Origin: CAZMVU01 sp964569295
GTDB lineage: Bacteria > Hydrogenedentota > Hydrogenedentia > Hydrogenedentales > JAGMZX01
NCBI GenBank assembly: GCA_964569295.1
Contig: CAZMVU010000009.1
Coordinates: forward strand, 1-52,497
Length of the DNA stretch: 52,497 bases
Direction of reading: 5' to 3'
The notes under the pieces are model-generated. The model saw nothing but the letters and a program-made list of their open reading frames with translations, made no database searches and was not told where the DNA came from. How positions within the stretch are numbered: the stretch's first letter is position 1; each line of letters starts with the position of its first letter. A program made the position numbers and the translations under genes. Shown here in pieces: positions 10,501-20,100 of this stretch.

Positions 10501-11458
10501 CGAGGAGCGGCTGGGCGGGATTCGCATTGAAGTCAGCGCGCGGCGCCGCCTTGCTGCTCACCTCGATTGTCCGGGTCACACTGGCGCTGGCGCCTGCAGT
10601 GCGCACCGTGAGTGTCACTTCATAAAGGCCGGGCTTATCATACACATGCGTGGGCTCGCGGCCGGCGCCGGTCATTTCGTCGTCAAAATCCCACTCCCAC
10701 GATTGTATGCCGCCGGCTTCGGATGTCGAACGGTCCGAAAACTCGATTGCATCGCCCACAAAAGGCGTCTGCGGGCGCACGACGAAATCCGCTTCCGGTG
10801 ATTTGTCACCTACCAGCACGAGGTTTTCGCGAACAAGTGTTTCCTCGATACCCGTGTCGGATTCCACCGTCAAACGCACGGTGTAATTGCCTTCTTCGGT
10901 ATAGACGTGCGTCGGATTCTGCTCCGTGCTCGTGGCGCCGTCTCCAAACTCCCACGTCCACCCGGCGATTTCCCCGCGCTCCACCTGGCTCCGATCCGTG
11001 AAGCGCACCACCTGCCCCGCATTCGGGTCCACATCATCCGCATCGAAGGCCGGCTCGATAAGATCTTCCACCACCACATCGACCGTCTGATTCGCAGCGC
11101 CCGGCGAGACCAGCGTCAGTGTTGCCCGGTTCGTGCCCAGCACCGTCCGCGTGCGGTCAACCTGAACCGGGATGCGGATCGTTTCTTCGGCGGTGTTGGC
11201 CACGCAACCCTCGGCGGCGCTCAGGCAGTCCTGTGGCGCCACCCAATCCGCCGTGCGCTTGATGACAAGCGGATCCATGGGCACCTGTGACGTGTTGCGA
11301 ACTTCCAATTCGAGTGCTGCGGTGGTAGCCCCAAAATCGAGCGTGCTGGGCGACGCGGACAAGGTGACGAGGCCGCTTTCAGTGGGACAACCCGCCAACG
11401 CGACACACACCACGGCAGCCAGTAAGGCCATCGGAACAAGACGGGACAGGCGAGCCAT
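7508..11458 (-). CDS. Giant lipoprotein: PKD x4 + PqaA-like hydrolase + C45 acyltransferase-like domain
   Basis: ATG 11458 has AGGAG 8 nt upstream and opens directly onto a lipoprotein signal (lipobox LAGC, Cys24), giving 1316 residues. A BACON-like beta domain occupies about 30-130. Four PKD domains follow at about 139-216, 221-300, 307-386 and 391-475, each with W-x-W/F-x-F-G/D-D-G-type and HxY motifs. Residues 480-950 match the PhoPQ-activated pathogenicity-related (PqaA) family, an alpha/beta-hydrolase fold; the likely nucleophile is Ser677 in GASKRG, with LNSTGDQFF following. Residues 976-1316 resemble the C45 acyl-CoA:6-aminopenicillanate acyltransferase family (FLHGSAFRMGREYG, GINLGGIGVSS). 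At the expected autocleavage site the sequence is AGQAAAIWGEG, without the usual GCS cysteine. The product is predicted to be anchored in the outer membrane facing out or in the periplasm. Substrate unknown. Confidence 0.8.
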   Translation of the reverse strand: MARLSRLVPMALLAAVVCVALAGCPTESGLVTLSASPSTLDFGATTAALELEVRNTSQVPMDPLVIKRTADWVAPQDCLSAAEGCVANTAEETIRIPVQVDRTRTVLGTNRATLTLVSPGAANQTVDVVVEDLIEPAFDADDVDPNAGQVVRFTDRSQVERGEIAGWTWEFGDGATSTEQNPTHVYTEEGNYTVRLTVESDTGIEETLVRENLVLVGDKSPEADFVVRPQTPFVGDAIEFSDRSTSEAGGIQSWEWDFDDEMTGAGREPTHVYDKPGLYEVTLTVRTAGASASVTRTIEVSSKAAPRADFNANPAQPLLDEPVQFTDLSRPGSAEITAWAWDFGDGTTSAEQNPEEHTYTTAGTVDVSLTVVSEHGSDSATKTFEVVPVPPEADFEAEPTEVVVGEEVAFTDFSVSRAKPIKTWSWEFGDGETSTAQDPAHTYSAPGTYTVRLTVTTNDDSNNTDTRTRKDYIMVTQGGNGDISVLRDFVDAPDSTFDWRAVGSHDIPGARIHVIELTSQRWKRGPVDEEHVLWKHWLTMVEPDVKEYDTGMLLIDGGQRFTSPPTLDNIDEFLVSFAISTGTVVSELNNVPSQPISFTEEAGIREDRTEDAIIAYSYDEYLESFSEGEPDTDWPLLFPMVKSAVRAMDVVQEAMPILSNKAPNDALVRDFVVTGASKRGWTTWLTGAVEEDRVRAIMPIVIDVLNMDEQILHHRRSYGYYSPAIYPYAQEQIFDRFGTPGANALLDLVDPFEYRQHLRMPKYVLNSTGDQFFLPDSSRFYFDRMLGEKHVNYVPNTEHSLDNSTNLLDQSSALSSALAFYMAVVQDVRRPQMTWEFADDGTIVVETSRQPDEIELWWAYNEDVRDFRLNTIGEAWLPALTLGRGSLEETAPNVYVARPPVAPGAWNASFVQASFENEAEVVVPLSFETGGQEITLDEAPPFVMSTAVRVSPDTYPDFKGELLEAESLETGGGSVPVVFLHGSAFRMGREYGRLMADAIHSFIPRYVNAVVSDNPRVNNASLDAAWDDLTGGPNPPIGPRIQQEIVGISQGADIDVQLLRRANMVPVLESYAGQAAAIWGEGPQVPGDVLASYTQEQPLSRYAELDPLIAIYVPDKGTPHALFTYAGLVMAPLGINLGGIGVSSVGDPGNLYQPGYGHYLPMFREVLWDTTSLRDAVDLVSSTRLGQSHTFVLADGRFEKRGAKVEFLAPGPAVTYFENDPNDPLAPAVRDGLVYTQPGAFDVLTGGFGDISMANLRDNTEVLAARFFEEDIMNAALNAFTLDFFVAYSDFSSSAGAYTRAVEWPYVQFNMQSIMP

Positions 11459-11795
11459 GAAACGGTCTCCTACTTTAATTCGCTTCTGCCAGCGCATTAT
11501 GACGTAAGGTTCAATCAATGAACGGCAAGCTCCGGATGCTACCATCATGCCAATTTCGGCACATGCTGTCAACAATATTTCCAGGCCGGCCTCCTGGGTC
11601 CAGCCGCCACACGGTGCGGTCCGCGCGCGCATGCCGCACAATTCATCCCTGGCCGCACCCCCGCTGGAATGATTTCGGCGCATCCCACGCATGCCATGCT
11701 TTGCCGGCGCATCCTCAGGATACACGATTGCCGCCGCCACACCCAATACACCGGACAAGCTATTTTGTGGCTGGCCACGGCCAAGACGCAAGCCA

Positions 11796-11824
11796 TTGTA
11801 TCTTCTGCCGAACTGGCGTATACT
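11796..11824 (+). promoter_or_regulatory. Sigma-70-like promoter
   Basis: TTGTAT (11796-11801) and TATACT (11819-11824) are separated by 17 bp. Transcription would start near 11831, just before GGAGG and an ATG at 11843, and could also read into the efflux operon 330 bp downstream. Confidence 0.5.
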
Positions 11825-11842
11825 TAGAATGCGGAGGCCAGG

Positions 11843-12070
11843 ATGCCCAGAAACCGCAGCATGCGGCGCAAGCCGCCGCAACCGGCCTGCCGGAAACGCG
11901 GCGCGTTGCGGGATGCGAAGCATGCACGGCAACAGTGGTCGCGTGCAGCGCCGCGATGCCCAATTGCCACGGAGTCCCGGCGCCATTGGCATGCCACGCG
12001 TCCCCGGCCACCGCAGATAAAGACGCCATTAACGAAAACCAAGCGTAATAACTGCCAGTCTGAAGGGTAG
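11843..12070 (+). CDS. Possible small basic protein
   Basis: This is a 75-codon frame beginning MPRNRSMRRKPPQPACRKRG, rich in Arg, Lys and Pro. Two things favour it: a GGAGG site 5 nt before the ATG and the promoter-like sequence ending 19 bp upstream. Against it, the composition is what GC-rich noncoding DNA gives, the opposite strand is also open, and no family is recognised. The transcript might instead be a noncoding leader for the efflux genes. Confidence 0.25.
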   Translation: MPRNRSMRRKPPQPACRKRGALRDAKHARQQWSRAAPRCPIATESRRHWHATRPRPPQIKTPLTKTKRNNCQSEG

Positions 12071-12157
12071 TAGTCCCATGAATGCCCAGCGTAAACAGCG
12101 TGGTCAGGCTGTTGCGGGCGGAGCCTGCTCAGACAAGACCCAAGGAACGGAAACGTC

Positions 12158-13423
12158 ATGCGCACCTTAATAATTGCGGTTATCCTCGGCGCGAGTGCCC
12201 TCACACTTGCCGGATGCGGCGGTCCCGCCGAAGGGATGCGCACCAATAAGTTGGATTCTACCCCCGACGATTTGGACATGCTGGTACCCGTCGAAGTCCA
12301 GACCGCGGAGGTCGGCGATATCTCCGCCTTTTTCGAGACCACCACCCGGGTCGAGGCCGAGAAATCCGTCGAAGTTGTCTCGAAAGGCAATGGCGAGTGC
12401 GAATCCGTACTGGTCAACGAAGGGGATGACGTCGAGAGCGGCCAGGTAATCGCACGGCTCGAAACGGATGAGTTGACGGCCCAGATTCGCCAAACCCGCG
12501 TAAACGTTGAGCAGACACGCTTCCAAATGGAAAAGGCGGAAGAGCAGTTGAAAGAGGGCATCATCAGCCCCTATGAAGCAAGAAACACCCGCTACGCCTA
12601 CGAGCAGGCCCTGGCCAACCTCAAGATGCAGGAGCTGCAGCTCGAGTACCAAACCATCGAGGCGCCCATAGACGGGGTCGTCACAATGCGCAACATTCAG
12701 CAAGGTCAGGTGGTTGCACAAGGCACCCCGATCTTCCGCATCGTGGATCCCGCCAGCTACTACCTGCCAATCATGCCGCCCGAAAAAGAACTGCCCCGTC
12801 TCGCGCTCGGCCAGGAGGCCGAGGTCACCATCGACTCTGTGAAAGACCATACCTTGTCCGCGCGCGTGCGCCGCATCAATCCCAGCGTCGACCCCACGAG
12901 TGGCACCGTCAAGGTTATTCTCGACTTCGCCCCGGAAGCGGCCTCCATCCTGCGTGAAGGCTCCTTTGCACGGGTGAAGCTTGTCATGGAAACCCACAAG
13001 GACACCCTGCTCGTACCCAAAGACGCCGTACTCGAAGAAAACGCGCGCAAGTATCTTATGATCGCCGAGCAGCCCACCGCCGAGGCTACAGACGCCCGAA
13101 CCGCCAGTGCGCGCGAAGAAGACGCGCCTCCCCAGAACGGCGATGCGGTGGATTCCGCGCGCGAACACACCGTTGAGGCGCCGCCGCACTACATCGCCCG
13201 GCGGATCGAGGTCGATACCGGCCTCGAGAACAGCAACTTTATCGAAGTTGTGGACGGTGTCGATGCAGAAACCCTGATCGTGGTTCTTGGCCAGCACTCT
13301 TTGAAGCCCGAAACCCCCGTCAAGCTGACCACCGCCGAGGCAGAGATCGAGTCCTTGACCCAAGGCAAGGCCGGCGAAGACCGTGCTGCGGGCAGTCCAC
13401 GCGACAATGACACCGCCGGCTGA
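12158..13423 (+). CDS. RND efflux periplasmic adaptor (membrane fusion) lipoprotein
   Basis: The 421-residue product starts with a lipoprotein signal ending LAGC (Cys20). It has the HlyD/AcrA-type layout: biotinyl-lipoyl half (VLVNEGDDVESGQVIARLET), an alpha-helical hairpin (RQTRVNVEQTRFQMEKAEEQ), the second lipoyl half (EAPIDGVVTMRNIQQGQVV), a beta-barrel (VTIDSVKDHTLSARVRRINP) and a membrane-proximal domain. It bridges inner-membrane pump and outer-membrane channel. The C-terminal region has an acidic Ala/Glu-rich insertion (about 308-345) and a charged tail. It is the first gene of the operon with the two pumps that follow. No outer-membrane TolC-type gene lies nearby. Confidence 0.93.
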   Translation: MRTLIIAVILGASALTLAGCGGPAEGMRTNKLDSTPDDLDMLVPVEVQTAEVGDISAFFETTTRVEAEKSVEVVSKGNGECESVLVNEGDDVESGQVIARLETDELTAQIRQTRVNVEQTRFQMEKAEEQLKEGIISPYEARNTRYAYEQALANLKMQELQLEYQTIEAPIDGVVTMRNIQQGQVVAQGTPIFRIVDPASYYLPIMPPEKELPRLALGQEAEVTIDSVKDHTLSARVRRINPSVDPTSGTVKVILDFAPEAASILREGSFARVKLVMETHKDTLLVPKDAVLEENARKYLMIAEQPTAEATDARTASAREEDAPPQNGDAVDSAREHTVEAPPHYIARRIEVDTGLENSNFIEVVDGVDAETLIVVLGQHSLKPETPVKLTTAEAEIESLTQGKAGEDRAAGSPRDNDTAG

Positions 13424-13522
13424 ATCAGCCCTGCCGCCGGCGACACCGGCCCCCGGGAACAACGAACGGATGCCTGAGGTCTGCCGGGGCCTTCCTTCTA
13501 CGCAACAGTGATACACGCGTAA

Positions 13523-16500
13523 ATGAACAACACACCTGAAACGGGAACCCCGGAGCGCCAGTACCGGCTCGCCATTCGGCGGCCCGTGACGATGGCCATG
13601 CTCTTTCTCACGCTCATCGTCTTCGGGTGGCGCTCCTATCAGCAGCTTCCCATCAACCTCATGCCCGACATCTCCTACCCCACGCTTACGGTGCGCACGG
13701 AGTACGAGGGCGCCGCGCCCGCGGACGTCGAGAAGCTGGTCACCCGCCCACTCGAGGAAATGCTCTCGATCGTCTCGGGCATGGTCGAGATTTCCTCCGT
13801 GTCCTCCCCGGGCCTATCCGAGATCATCCTCGAATTCACCTGGGACACGGAAATGAATATGGCGATGCAAGACGTGCGCGATCGTCTCGACCTCTTCGAT
13901 CCACCCAAGGAAGTTACCGAAAAACCTGTCATCCTGCGCTACGACCCCACCCTCGACCCCGTTATGCGCATCGCCGTCGTTCCAACGGAACTCCCCGCCG
14001 ATGCCACGCGCCCGGAAGTACAAGCGGCCCTGACCCGGATTCGCGAGGCGGCCGAACGCGACCTCAAGAGTGATCTCGAGGCCCGCAGCGGCATTGCGCA
14101 GATCGAGGTCAAAGGCGGCCGCGAACTCGAGGTGCAGGTGCTGGTAGACAGCGAGAGCCTCAAGAACAAGGGCCTCTCCCTCGAAGACGTCGAGCGCGCC
14201 CTCGACCAGCAGAACATCAACCTCTCCGGCGGCCGGCTTGAAGAAGGCAAGACTGAGTACTTGGTGCGCACGGTCAACGAGTATCCCGATGTCAAGGCCA
14301 TCGGCCGTACCGTCATTGCCGCGCTCGATACCGGCATCGTCTACCTCGAGAACGTCGCCGAAGTCTACATGGGCAGCAAAGAGCGGGACACCGTCGTCCA
14401 TATCAACAACCGCGAAGCCGTCGAATTAGACATCTATAAAGAGGGCGATGCCAACACCGTCGCCGTATGCAATGACGTCAAAGACCTGCTCGGGTTCCAG
14501 CGCGAACCCGGTTTGCTCGAACAACTCACCGAACGGCTCAGCATCCGCACGGAAATGCGCCTCGCCGAAGACCGGGGCCAACCCCTGACCGAAACCGAGG
14601 CCCGAGCGCTCATCGAGAAACGCCGCCGCGCCAACACCCTGCTAGACCAACTGCCGCGTGCTGTGGATCTGAGCATAATCACCGATCAATCCCGCTTCAT
14701 TCAGGGCAGCATCGATGAAGTACGGCAAGCCACCGTGTACGGCGGCATTCTCGCCCTTATCATCCTTTTCCTCTTTCTGCGCGAACTGCGCGCCACGCTC
14801 ATCATCGGCATCGCCATTCCCATTTCGGTTATCGCCACGTTTGTGCCCATGTTCATGCGCGACATCTCGCTCAACATTATGTCCCTGGGCGGCCTGGCGC
14901 TTGGTGTGGGCATGCTTGTCGACAACTCGATCGTCGTGCTTGAAAGCATTTTCCGGTGCAAAGAAGAAGGCGACGACCTGGTCAACGCCGCGGAACGCGG
15001 CACCAAGGAAGTGGGCAGCGCCGTTACCGCATCGACACTCACCACCATTTCCGTGTTCTTTCCCCTGGTCTTTGTCGAGGGCATTGCCGGACAGCTCTTC
15101 GGCGATCTCGCGCTCACAGTCACCTTTTCGCTGTTCGCCTCGCTGCTGTCCGCCCTCTACCTTATTCCTATGATTGCCTCCCGCCGCCCTATCGCGTTTA
15201 CCGCCGAGGGTAACGTGGTCTGGATACTGCGCGCCTACCACGACGGCCGGGCCAAGGAAGGCCTGTCCCCGCTGCCCGCACTCGCCGGCATTGTACCGCG
15301 CGCCCTCAGCTATGCCAGCGACTACCTGCGCAATTCACAACAAGAGACCTTCGGCCCCACCCTGAAAGCCCTGCGCAATGTGCGCGAGCCAACCTTCGCG
15401 CGTGTCATGATTTTCCTCGGCGCTCTAATCTTTTTCCCGGTCCTGTGTGTGTTATGGCCCTTGCAGGTGCTTGTCCGCGCCATCGCCACCGTGTGCGTCA
15501 CCGTGTTCTTCCTCGTCGCGCTTCTGTTCCTCTCCGTTTTTGTCGCTATTCGATTCGTGTTGCGCCTGCTGCTCGTCATTCCCCTCTGGCTCTTCGACAC
15601 AGCATTCAACGCCGTGCGTATCGCCTACAGCTTTATCATACGCCACTCCCTGCGCTTCGGCCCGATACTCCTCGCCATAGTGATCCTGCTGGCCGTCCAC
15701 GCCTTCCTCACCGCCCGTGAACTGGGCCAGGAGCTTATTCCACCCATGCGACAGGGAGAATTCGGCATTCGCATGGAATCGCCCCCCGGCACACGGCTCA
15801 ACGAAACCGAGACACGCGCACGCCGGCTCGAACGGCTCATCCGCCAGCACGAGCTCATCGAGTCCGTGACTGTTGAAATCGGTTCAGACGAAAGCGAATC
15901 GCATAGCGACCGGGGCGAGAATATCGCCGAGTTTACCGTGCGCATGGCAGATCCTGAAAACAACGCCCGCTTCCAGGACACCGTCATCAATTCCCTGCGC
16001 CAGACGGTACGCCAGAATGTGACGGCAGACGAAGATATCACCTTCACCTTGCCGAGCCTGTTTAGCTTCAAGACAGCCATCGAGGTGCAGATTGTCGGGG
16101 AAGACCTTGACATGCTGCGCGTTATCGGACGGGACGCCCTTGAGCAACTCGACAGCGTAGCCGGCCTCACAGACGCTGAACTAAGCGTGCAGCCCGGCTA
16201 CCCGGAACTCATCATCACTTTCGACCGGCAGAGACTGGCCGCGATGGGCCTCACCCCTGGCACCGTCGCTGACCGGCTGCGCCGGGAAGTGGCCGGCGTG
16301 GTGGCTACGCGCCTCGACCAGGCGGGCGAGAAGATCGATGTGCGTGTGCGCACCGACCAGGCACTTTTGCAAGACAAGTCCGATCTTCTCAACATCGCCG
16401 TGGCCGACGGCAATCCCCCCGTCTCACTCGACGCCGTCGCCACGGTCGAAGAGAAGGAAGGCCCCAGCGAAATCCGCCGCATCCAACAGCGCCAGGTTGT

Positions 16501-17149
16501 GCTCATCACCGGCAATGTGGAAGGCCGCGATCTCGCCGCCGTGTCAGAGGACATTGTCACCCAACTGAACCGTCTCAACTGGCCCGCCGACTACTACTAC
16601 GAACTCGGTGGGCAGAACCGCGAACTCGAAGTCTCCTACGCGAGCTTGCGCTTCGCACTGATTCTGGCCATCTTCCTCGTCTACGTCGTTATGGCCTGCC
16701 AATTCGAGTCCATTTGGCATCCAGCACTCGTCATGTTCAGTGTGCCCCTGGCCTTTATCGGCGTCATCTACATGCTCGATTGGCTCGCCATGGACATCAG
16801 CATCATGGTTTTTCTCGGCGGCATCATCCTCGCCGGCATCGTCGTGAACGACGCCATCGTTCTCGTGGACTACATCAACCAGTTACGCGCGCGCGGTCTC
16901 AAGAAGCGTGACGCCATCATCGAGGCCGGCCAAGTGCGCTTGCGCCCCATTATTATGACCACCGTCACCACCGTGCTCGGCCTCCTGCCCATGGCCCTGG
17001 CCTCGGGCGAAGGCGCCGAATTGCGCCAGCCTATGGCCGTCACCGTCATGGCGGGGCTCACCTCGGCCACGGTCCTGACCCTTGTCATTATTCCCATCGT
17101 CTACGACATCTTCGGCGGGCGCGACAAACCGGTGGAGGAGCAGGGGTAA
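13523..17149 (+). CDS. RND efflux pump (HAE-type), with extra hydrophobic insertion
   Basis: At 1208 residues this pump is about 150 longer than a typical RND permease of about 1030-1060. The N-terminus (LAIRRPVTMAMLFLTLIVFG, then LPINLMPDISYPTLTV) and porter motifs are typical. Helix 4 reads GMLVDNSIVVLES, keeping the first of the AcrB proton-relay Asp pair (D407) with Asn at D408. The extra length lies at about residues 555-705, between helix 6 and helix 7, and contains several strongly hydrophobic segments (such as MIFLGALIFFPVLCVLWPLQ). The C-terminal half keeps LIPPMRQGEFGI and ILAGIVVNDAIVLVDYINQL. It lies 99 bp after the adaptor gene; the ribosome site is weak. Export substrate unknown. 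Confidence 0.93.
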   Translation: MNNTPETGTPERQYRLAIRRPVTMAMLFLTLIVFGWRSYQQLPINLMPDISYPTLTVRTEYEGAAPADVEKLVTRPLEEMLSIVSGMVEISSVSSPGLSEIILEFTWDTEMNMAMQDVRDRLDLFDPPKEVTEKPVILRYDPTLDPVMRIAVVPTELPADATRPEVQAALTRIREAAERDLKSDLEARSGIAQIEVKGGRELEVQVLVDSESLKNKGLSLEDVERALDQQNINLSGGRLEEGKTEYLVRTVNEYPDVKAIGRTVIAALDTGIVYLENVAEVYMGSKERDTVVHINNREAVELDIYKEGDANTVAVCNDVKDLLGFQREPGLLEQLTERLSIRTEMRLAEDRGQPLTETEARALIEKRRRANTLLDQLPRAVDLSIITDQSRFIQGSIDEVRQATVYGGILALIILFLFLRELRATLIIGIAIPISVIATFVPMFMRDISLNIMSLGGLALGVGMLVDNSIVVLESIFRCKEEGDDLVNAAERGTKEVGSAVTASTLTTISVFFPLVFVEGIAGQLFGDLALTVTFSLFASLLSALYLIPMIASRRPIAFTAEGNVVWILRAYHDGRAKEGLSPLPALAGIVPRALSYASDYLRNSQQETFGPTLKALRNVREPTFARVMIFLGALIFFPVLCVLWPLQVLVRAIATVCVTVFFLVALLFLSVFVAIRFVLRLLLVIPLWLFDTAFNAVRIAYSFIIRHSLRFGPILLAIVILLAVHAFLTARELGQELIPPMRQGEFGIRMESPPGTRLNETETRARRLERLIRQHELIESVTVEIGSDESESHSDRGENIAEFTVRMADPENNARFQDTVINSLRQTVRQNVTADEDITFTLPSLFSFKTAIEVQIVGEDLDMLRVIGRDALEQLDSVAGLTDAELSVQPGYPELIITFDRQRLAAMGLTPGTVADRLRREVAGVVATRLDQAGEKIDVRVRTDQALLQDKSDLLNIAVADGNPPVSLDAVATVEEKEGPSEIRRIQQRQVVLITGNVEGRDLAAVSEDIVTQLNRLNWPADYYYELGGQNRELEVSYASLRFALILAIFLVYVVMACQFESIWHPALVMFSVPLAFIGVIYMLDWLAMDISIMVFLGGIILAGIVVNDAIVLVDYINQLRARGLKKRDAIIEAGQVRLRPIIMTTVTTVLGLLPMALASGEGAELRQPMAVTVMAGLTSATVLTLVIIPIVYDIFGGRDKPVEEQG

Positions 17150-17150
17150 C

Positions 17151-20100
17151 GTGAAATTCTCACTCCCCAGCTTCGCACTCAAACGGCCCATAACGGTCGC
17201 CATGCTCAGTGTGTGCGTGCTCGGTCTGGGCGTTATCGCCTGGACGCGTATCCCCTTGCAGTTTTTGCCCGAAGCGTCGACCCCGTTCATCAACTGTCGT
17301 ATCGCCTATCCCGGCGCCACCCCGCAGCAGGTCGAAGAAGAGGTCACGATCCCCGCTGAAGGCGCGTTTCGCACCATCCCCGGCCTCAGCTACCTGCGCA
17401 CCAAATCCGACAGCGACGGCGCATTCCTCCATATGCGCTTTGACCTCGACACCGACATGACCCTGGCCACCGCCGAAGTACGCGATCGTATAGAACGGCT
17501 CAAGCTCGAGTTGCCCCAGGAGATCGACACGATACTCATCGAGCGCTTCAGCTCGAATTCGTTACCCGTCGTCATTCTCGCACTGCTCGCAGAACGCGAC
17601 GAGGAACAAGTGGTTCACCGGGTGCGCACCATCCTCGCTCCGCGCCTGCGGCGCATCGACGGCGTGGCCGATGTGTTCATTCGCAGCACGCGCCCCGAGC
17701 AGGAAATCCTCATCGAGTTTCGGCAGGACACCCTGCGCTCGATGAACCTCAGTCTCTATGAGCTTGTGGGCGCCCTGCGCGCCAGCAGCCTCAACATCTC
17801 CGTAGGGCAGCTCATGGCGGGCGGCCAGAAACACTATGTGCGGGCAGTCAGCGAATACCGCAGTCTCGAGGACATCCGCAACCTCGTCGTCGCGCCCGGC
17901 GGGCTCCGGCTCTCCGAAGTCGCCAATGTCCGCTTCTGGGCGCGCGATCCCGAATGGTATGCGACCATCGACGGCAAAGGCGGCGCCTTCGTCATGGCCA
18001 TCAAGGAATCCGAGGCCAACACCGTCGACACCTGCCGGGCCGTGCGCGAGACCGTCGCTGAACTCGAGGACGATCCGCTCTTCGAGGGAGCCACCCCCTT
18101 CATCTTCTTCGACCAGTCGGAGTTCATCCTCACCGCCCTCAACAACCTGCGCAATGCCGGCATCTACGGCGGCTGCATGGCGCTTATCGTGTTGTTCATG
18201 TTCCTGCACCGCGTGCGGCCGACAATCATCGTTGCCCTGGCCATCCCCACCTCGCTCGTGGTCGCTCTCGTCGTCATGTTCCTTGGCGACATGTCCATGA
18301 ACATCATATCCATGGTCTCCATGATCGTCGCCATCGGCCTGCTCGTGGACAACTCCATCGTCGTTGTCGAAAACATCATCCGCTACCGCCAGCTCGGCCA
18401 CGACCGCTTCGACAGCGCGCGGCGAGGCGCCACGGAAGTCGGACTCGCCGTCACCGCCGCCACCTCGACCACCTGGGTCGTCTTTCTGCCCCTCTTCTTT
18501 ATGGAGATGGGCCGAATGCGCGTATTCATGCGCGAACTGGCCATTCCCCTCACCGTCGCGCTTGCGGCCAGCCTGCTCATCGCCCTGACGCTCATTCCGC
18601 TTGCCATGAGCCGCATGCGCAAAAAACAGGCGGAATCGGGGATCGTCCGCCTCTACAAGCGCATGACCAGCCGTTTTCAAGCCCTGCAAATAGTCTCCCG
18701 CATACGGCCCATTCACACCATCATCCTGATATACACCGCCATACTGCGCACCGTACTCCGGTGGCGCCTCGCCTCCTTCATGCTGCTCGCGGGCCTCCTG
18801 TACATCACCGTCCTCATCCCATTTGGTGCCGTCGGCACCCAGGACATGCCCAAGATGGACACCCGCCGTGTCGACCTGGATATCGACTTCGACCAGAACT
18901 TCTCTGTCGGTATGATAGCCGAGCATTTCAACATGATCGAAGAAAGGCTCGACGCGCGCCGCGAGGAACTTGGCATCAAACACATCTTCAAATTCCACAA
19001 CAAGGAACGCGGCGAGATCGAGATTATTCTCTACACCGAAGACGACGGCCCCGAGTGGGTAAACCCCACATACAGCACACGGGACGTGCTGGAAGAAATC
19101 GACGATATGCTCCCCGAAGAGCTGCCGGGGCTCGAGCTTTCCCTCGAAATGGCCAGCGCCGGCGATGAGCGCGAGGAGAGCGGGATTCGCGTGCGCATGC
19201 GCGGCGACGACCCGATCGAGCTCGAGAGGCAGGCAGAAGAATTTATGGCAACCATGCGCCGCATCGATGAACTCGGAAGCATCGAGATCGACCGCGAGGC
19301 CGAAAAACGGGAAATGCGCCTCCACATCGACGAAGACATCGCCGGGCGCGCCGGCATACCCCCGCTCCAGATTGCGCAAACCGTCGACGCTGCCCTGCGC
19401 GGCGCCCGCCTCCCCTATATGAAGTACGGCGGGCGCGAGGTTCCCGTGTGGGCCCAGTTCCATGAGGAGGACCGCAAGAGCAGAAAAAACCTCGAAAACA
19501 TTACCCTCTTCGGTGAAAACCAGGAGCCCATGCAGATTCACCAACTGGTTAACTACAGCAAGGCCCCCAGCCCCGCCACCATCGAACGGATCAACGGCAA
19601 GAACGCCATCACCCTCGAAGCGCGCAGTTCAACCGAAAACCTCGGGCTCATTCGGGCCAAGCTGTTACAGGCCATAGAAACCTTCGACCTGCCCCAGGGC
19701 TACACCATTCAACTCGGACATGGCCTCGAAGAACTCAAAGACAACATGCTCAACTTCACCCAAGCCCTTACCATGGCAATCATACTCATCTATCTTGTCA
19801 TGTGCGCCCTCTTCGAGTCCTACCTGCTGCCCCTTTCTATTCTAACCACCGTACCCATCTCCTTCGTCGGCGTGTACTGGCTCTTTTACTTTACAGATAC
19901 CAGCATGGAAATTGTCACGCTGATAGGCTGTATCCTGATGGTGGGGCTCATCGTCAACAACGGCATCGTTATCGTCGACCACATCAATCAATTGCGCAAG
20001 CGCCATCCCTCCCGTCACCGCGACACCATCATCGCCCAAGCCGGCCGTGACCGCTTCCGCCCCGTCATGATGACCGCCATGACCACCATCCTCGGCGTTA

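Larger units (their letters stand above)
11459..12157. other. Long divergent intergenic region
   Basis: These 699 bp separate the divergent lipoprotein and efflux genes. The left part (11459-11790) shows no convincing coding pattern. The right part holds a good promoter-like sequence (11796-11824), a small basic reading frame (11843-12070) and a 30-codon frame (12078-12170) that overlaps the start of the adaptor gene. Confidence 0.5.

Noticed and set aside
17562..19544. 660-codon minus-strand frame inside the second RND pump
   Set aside because: Antisense shadow caused by GC-rich codon use; the pump frame has all family motifs.
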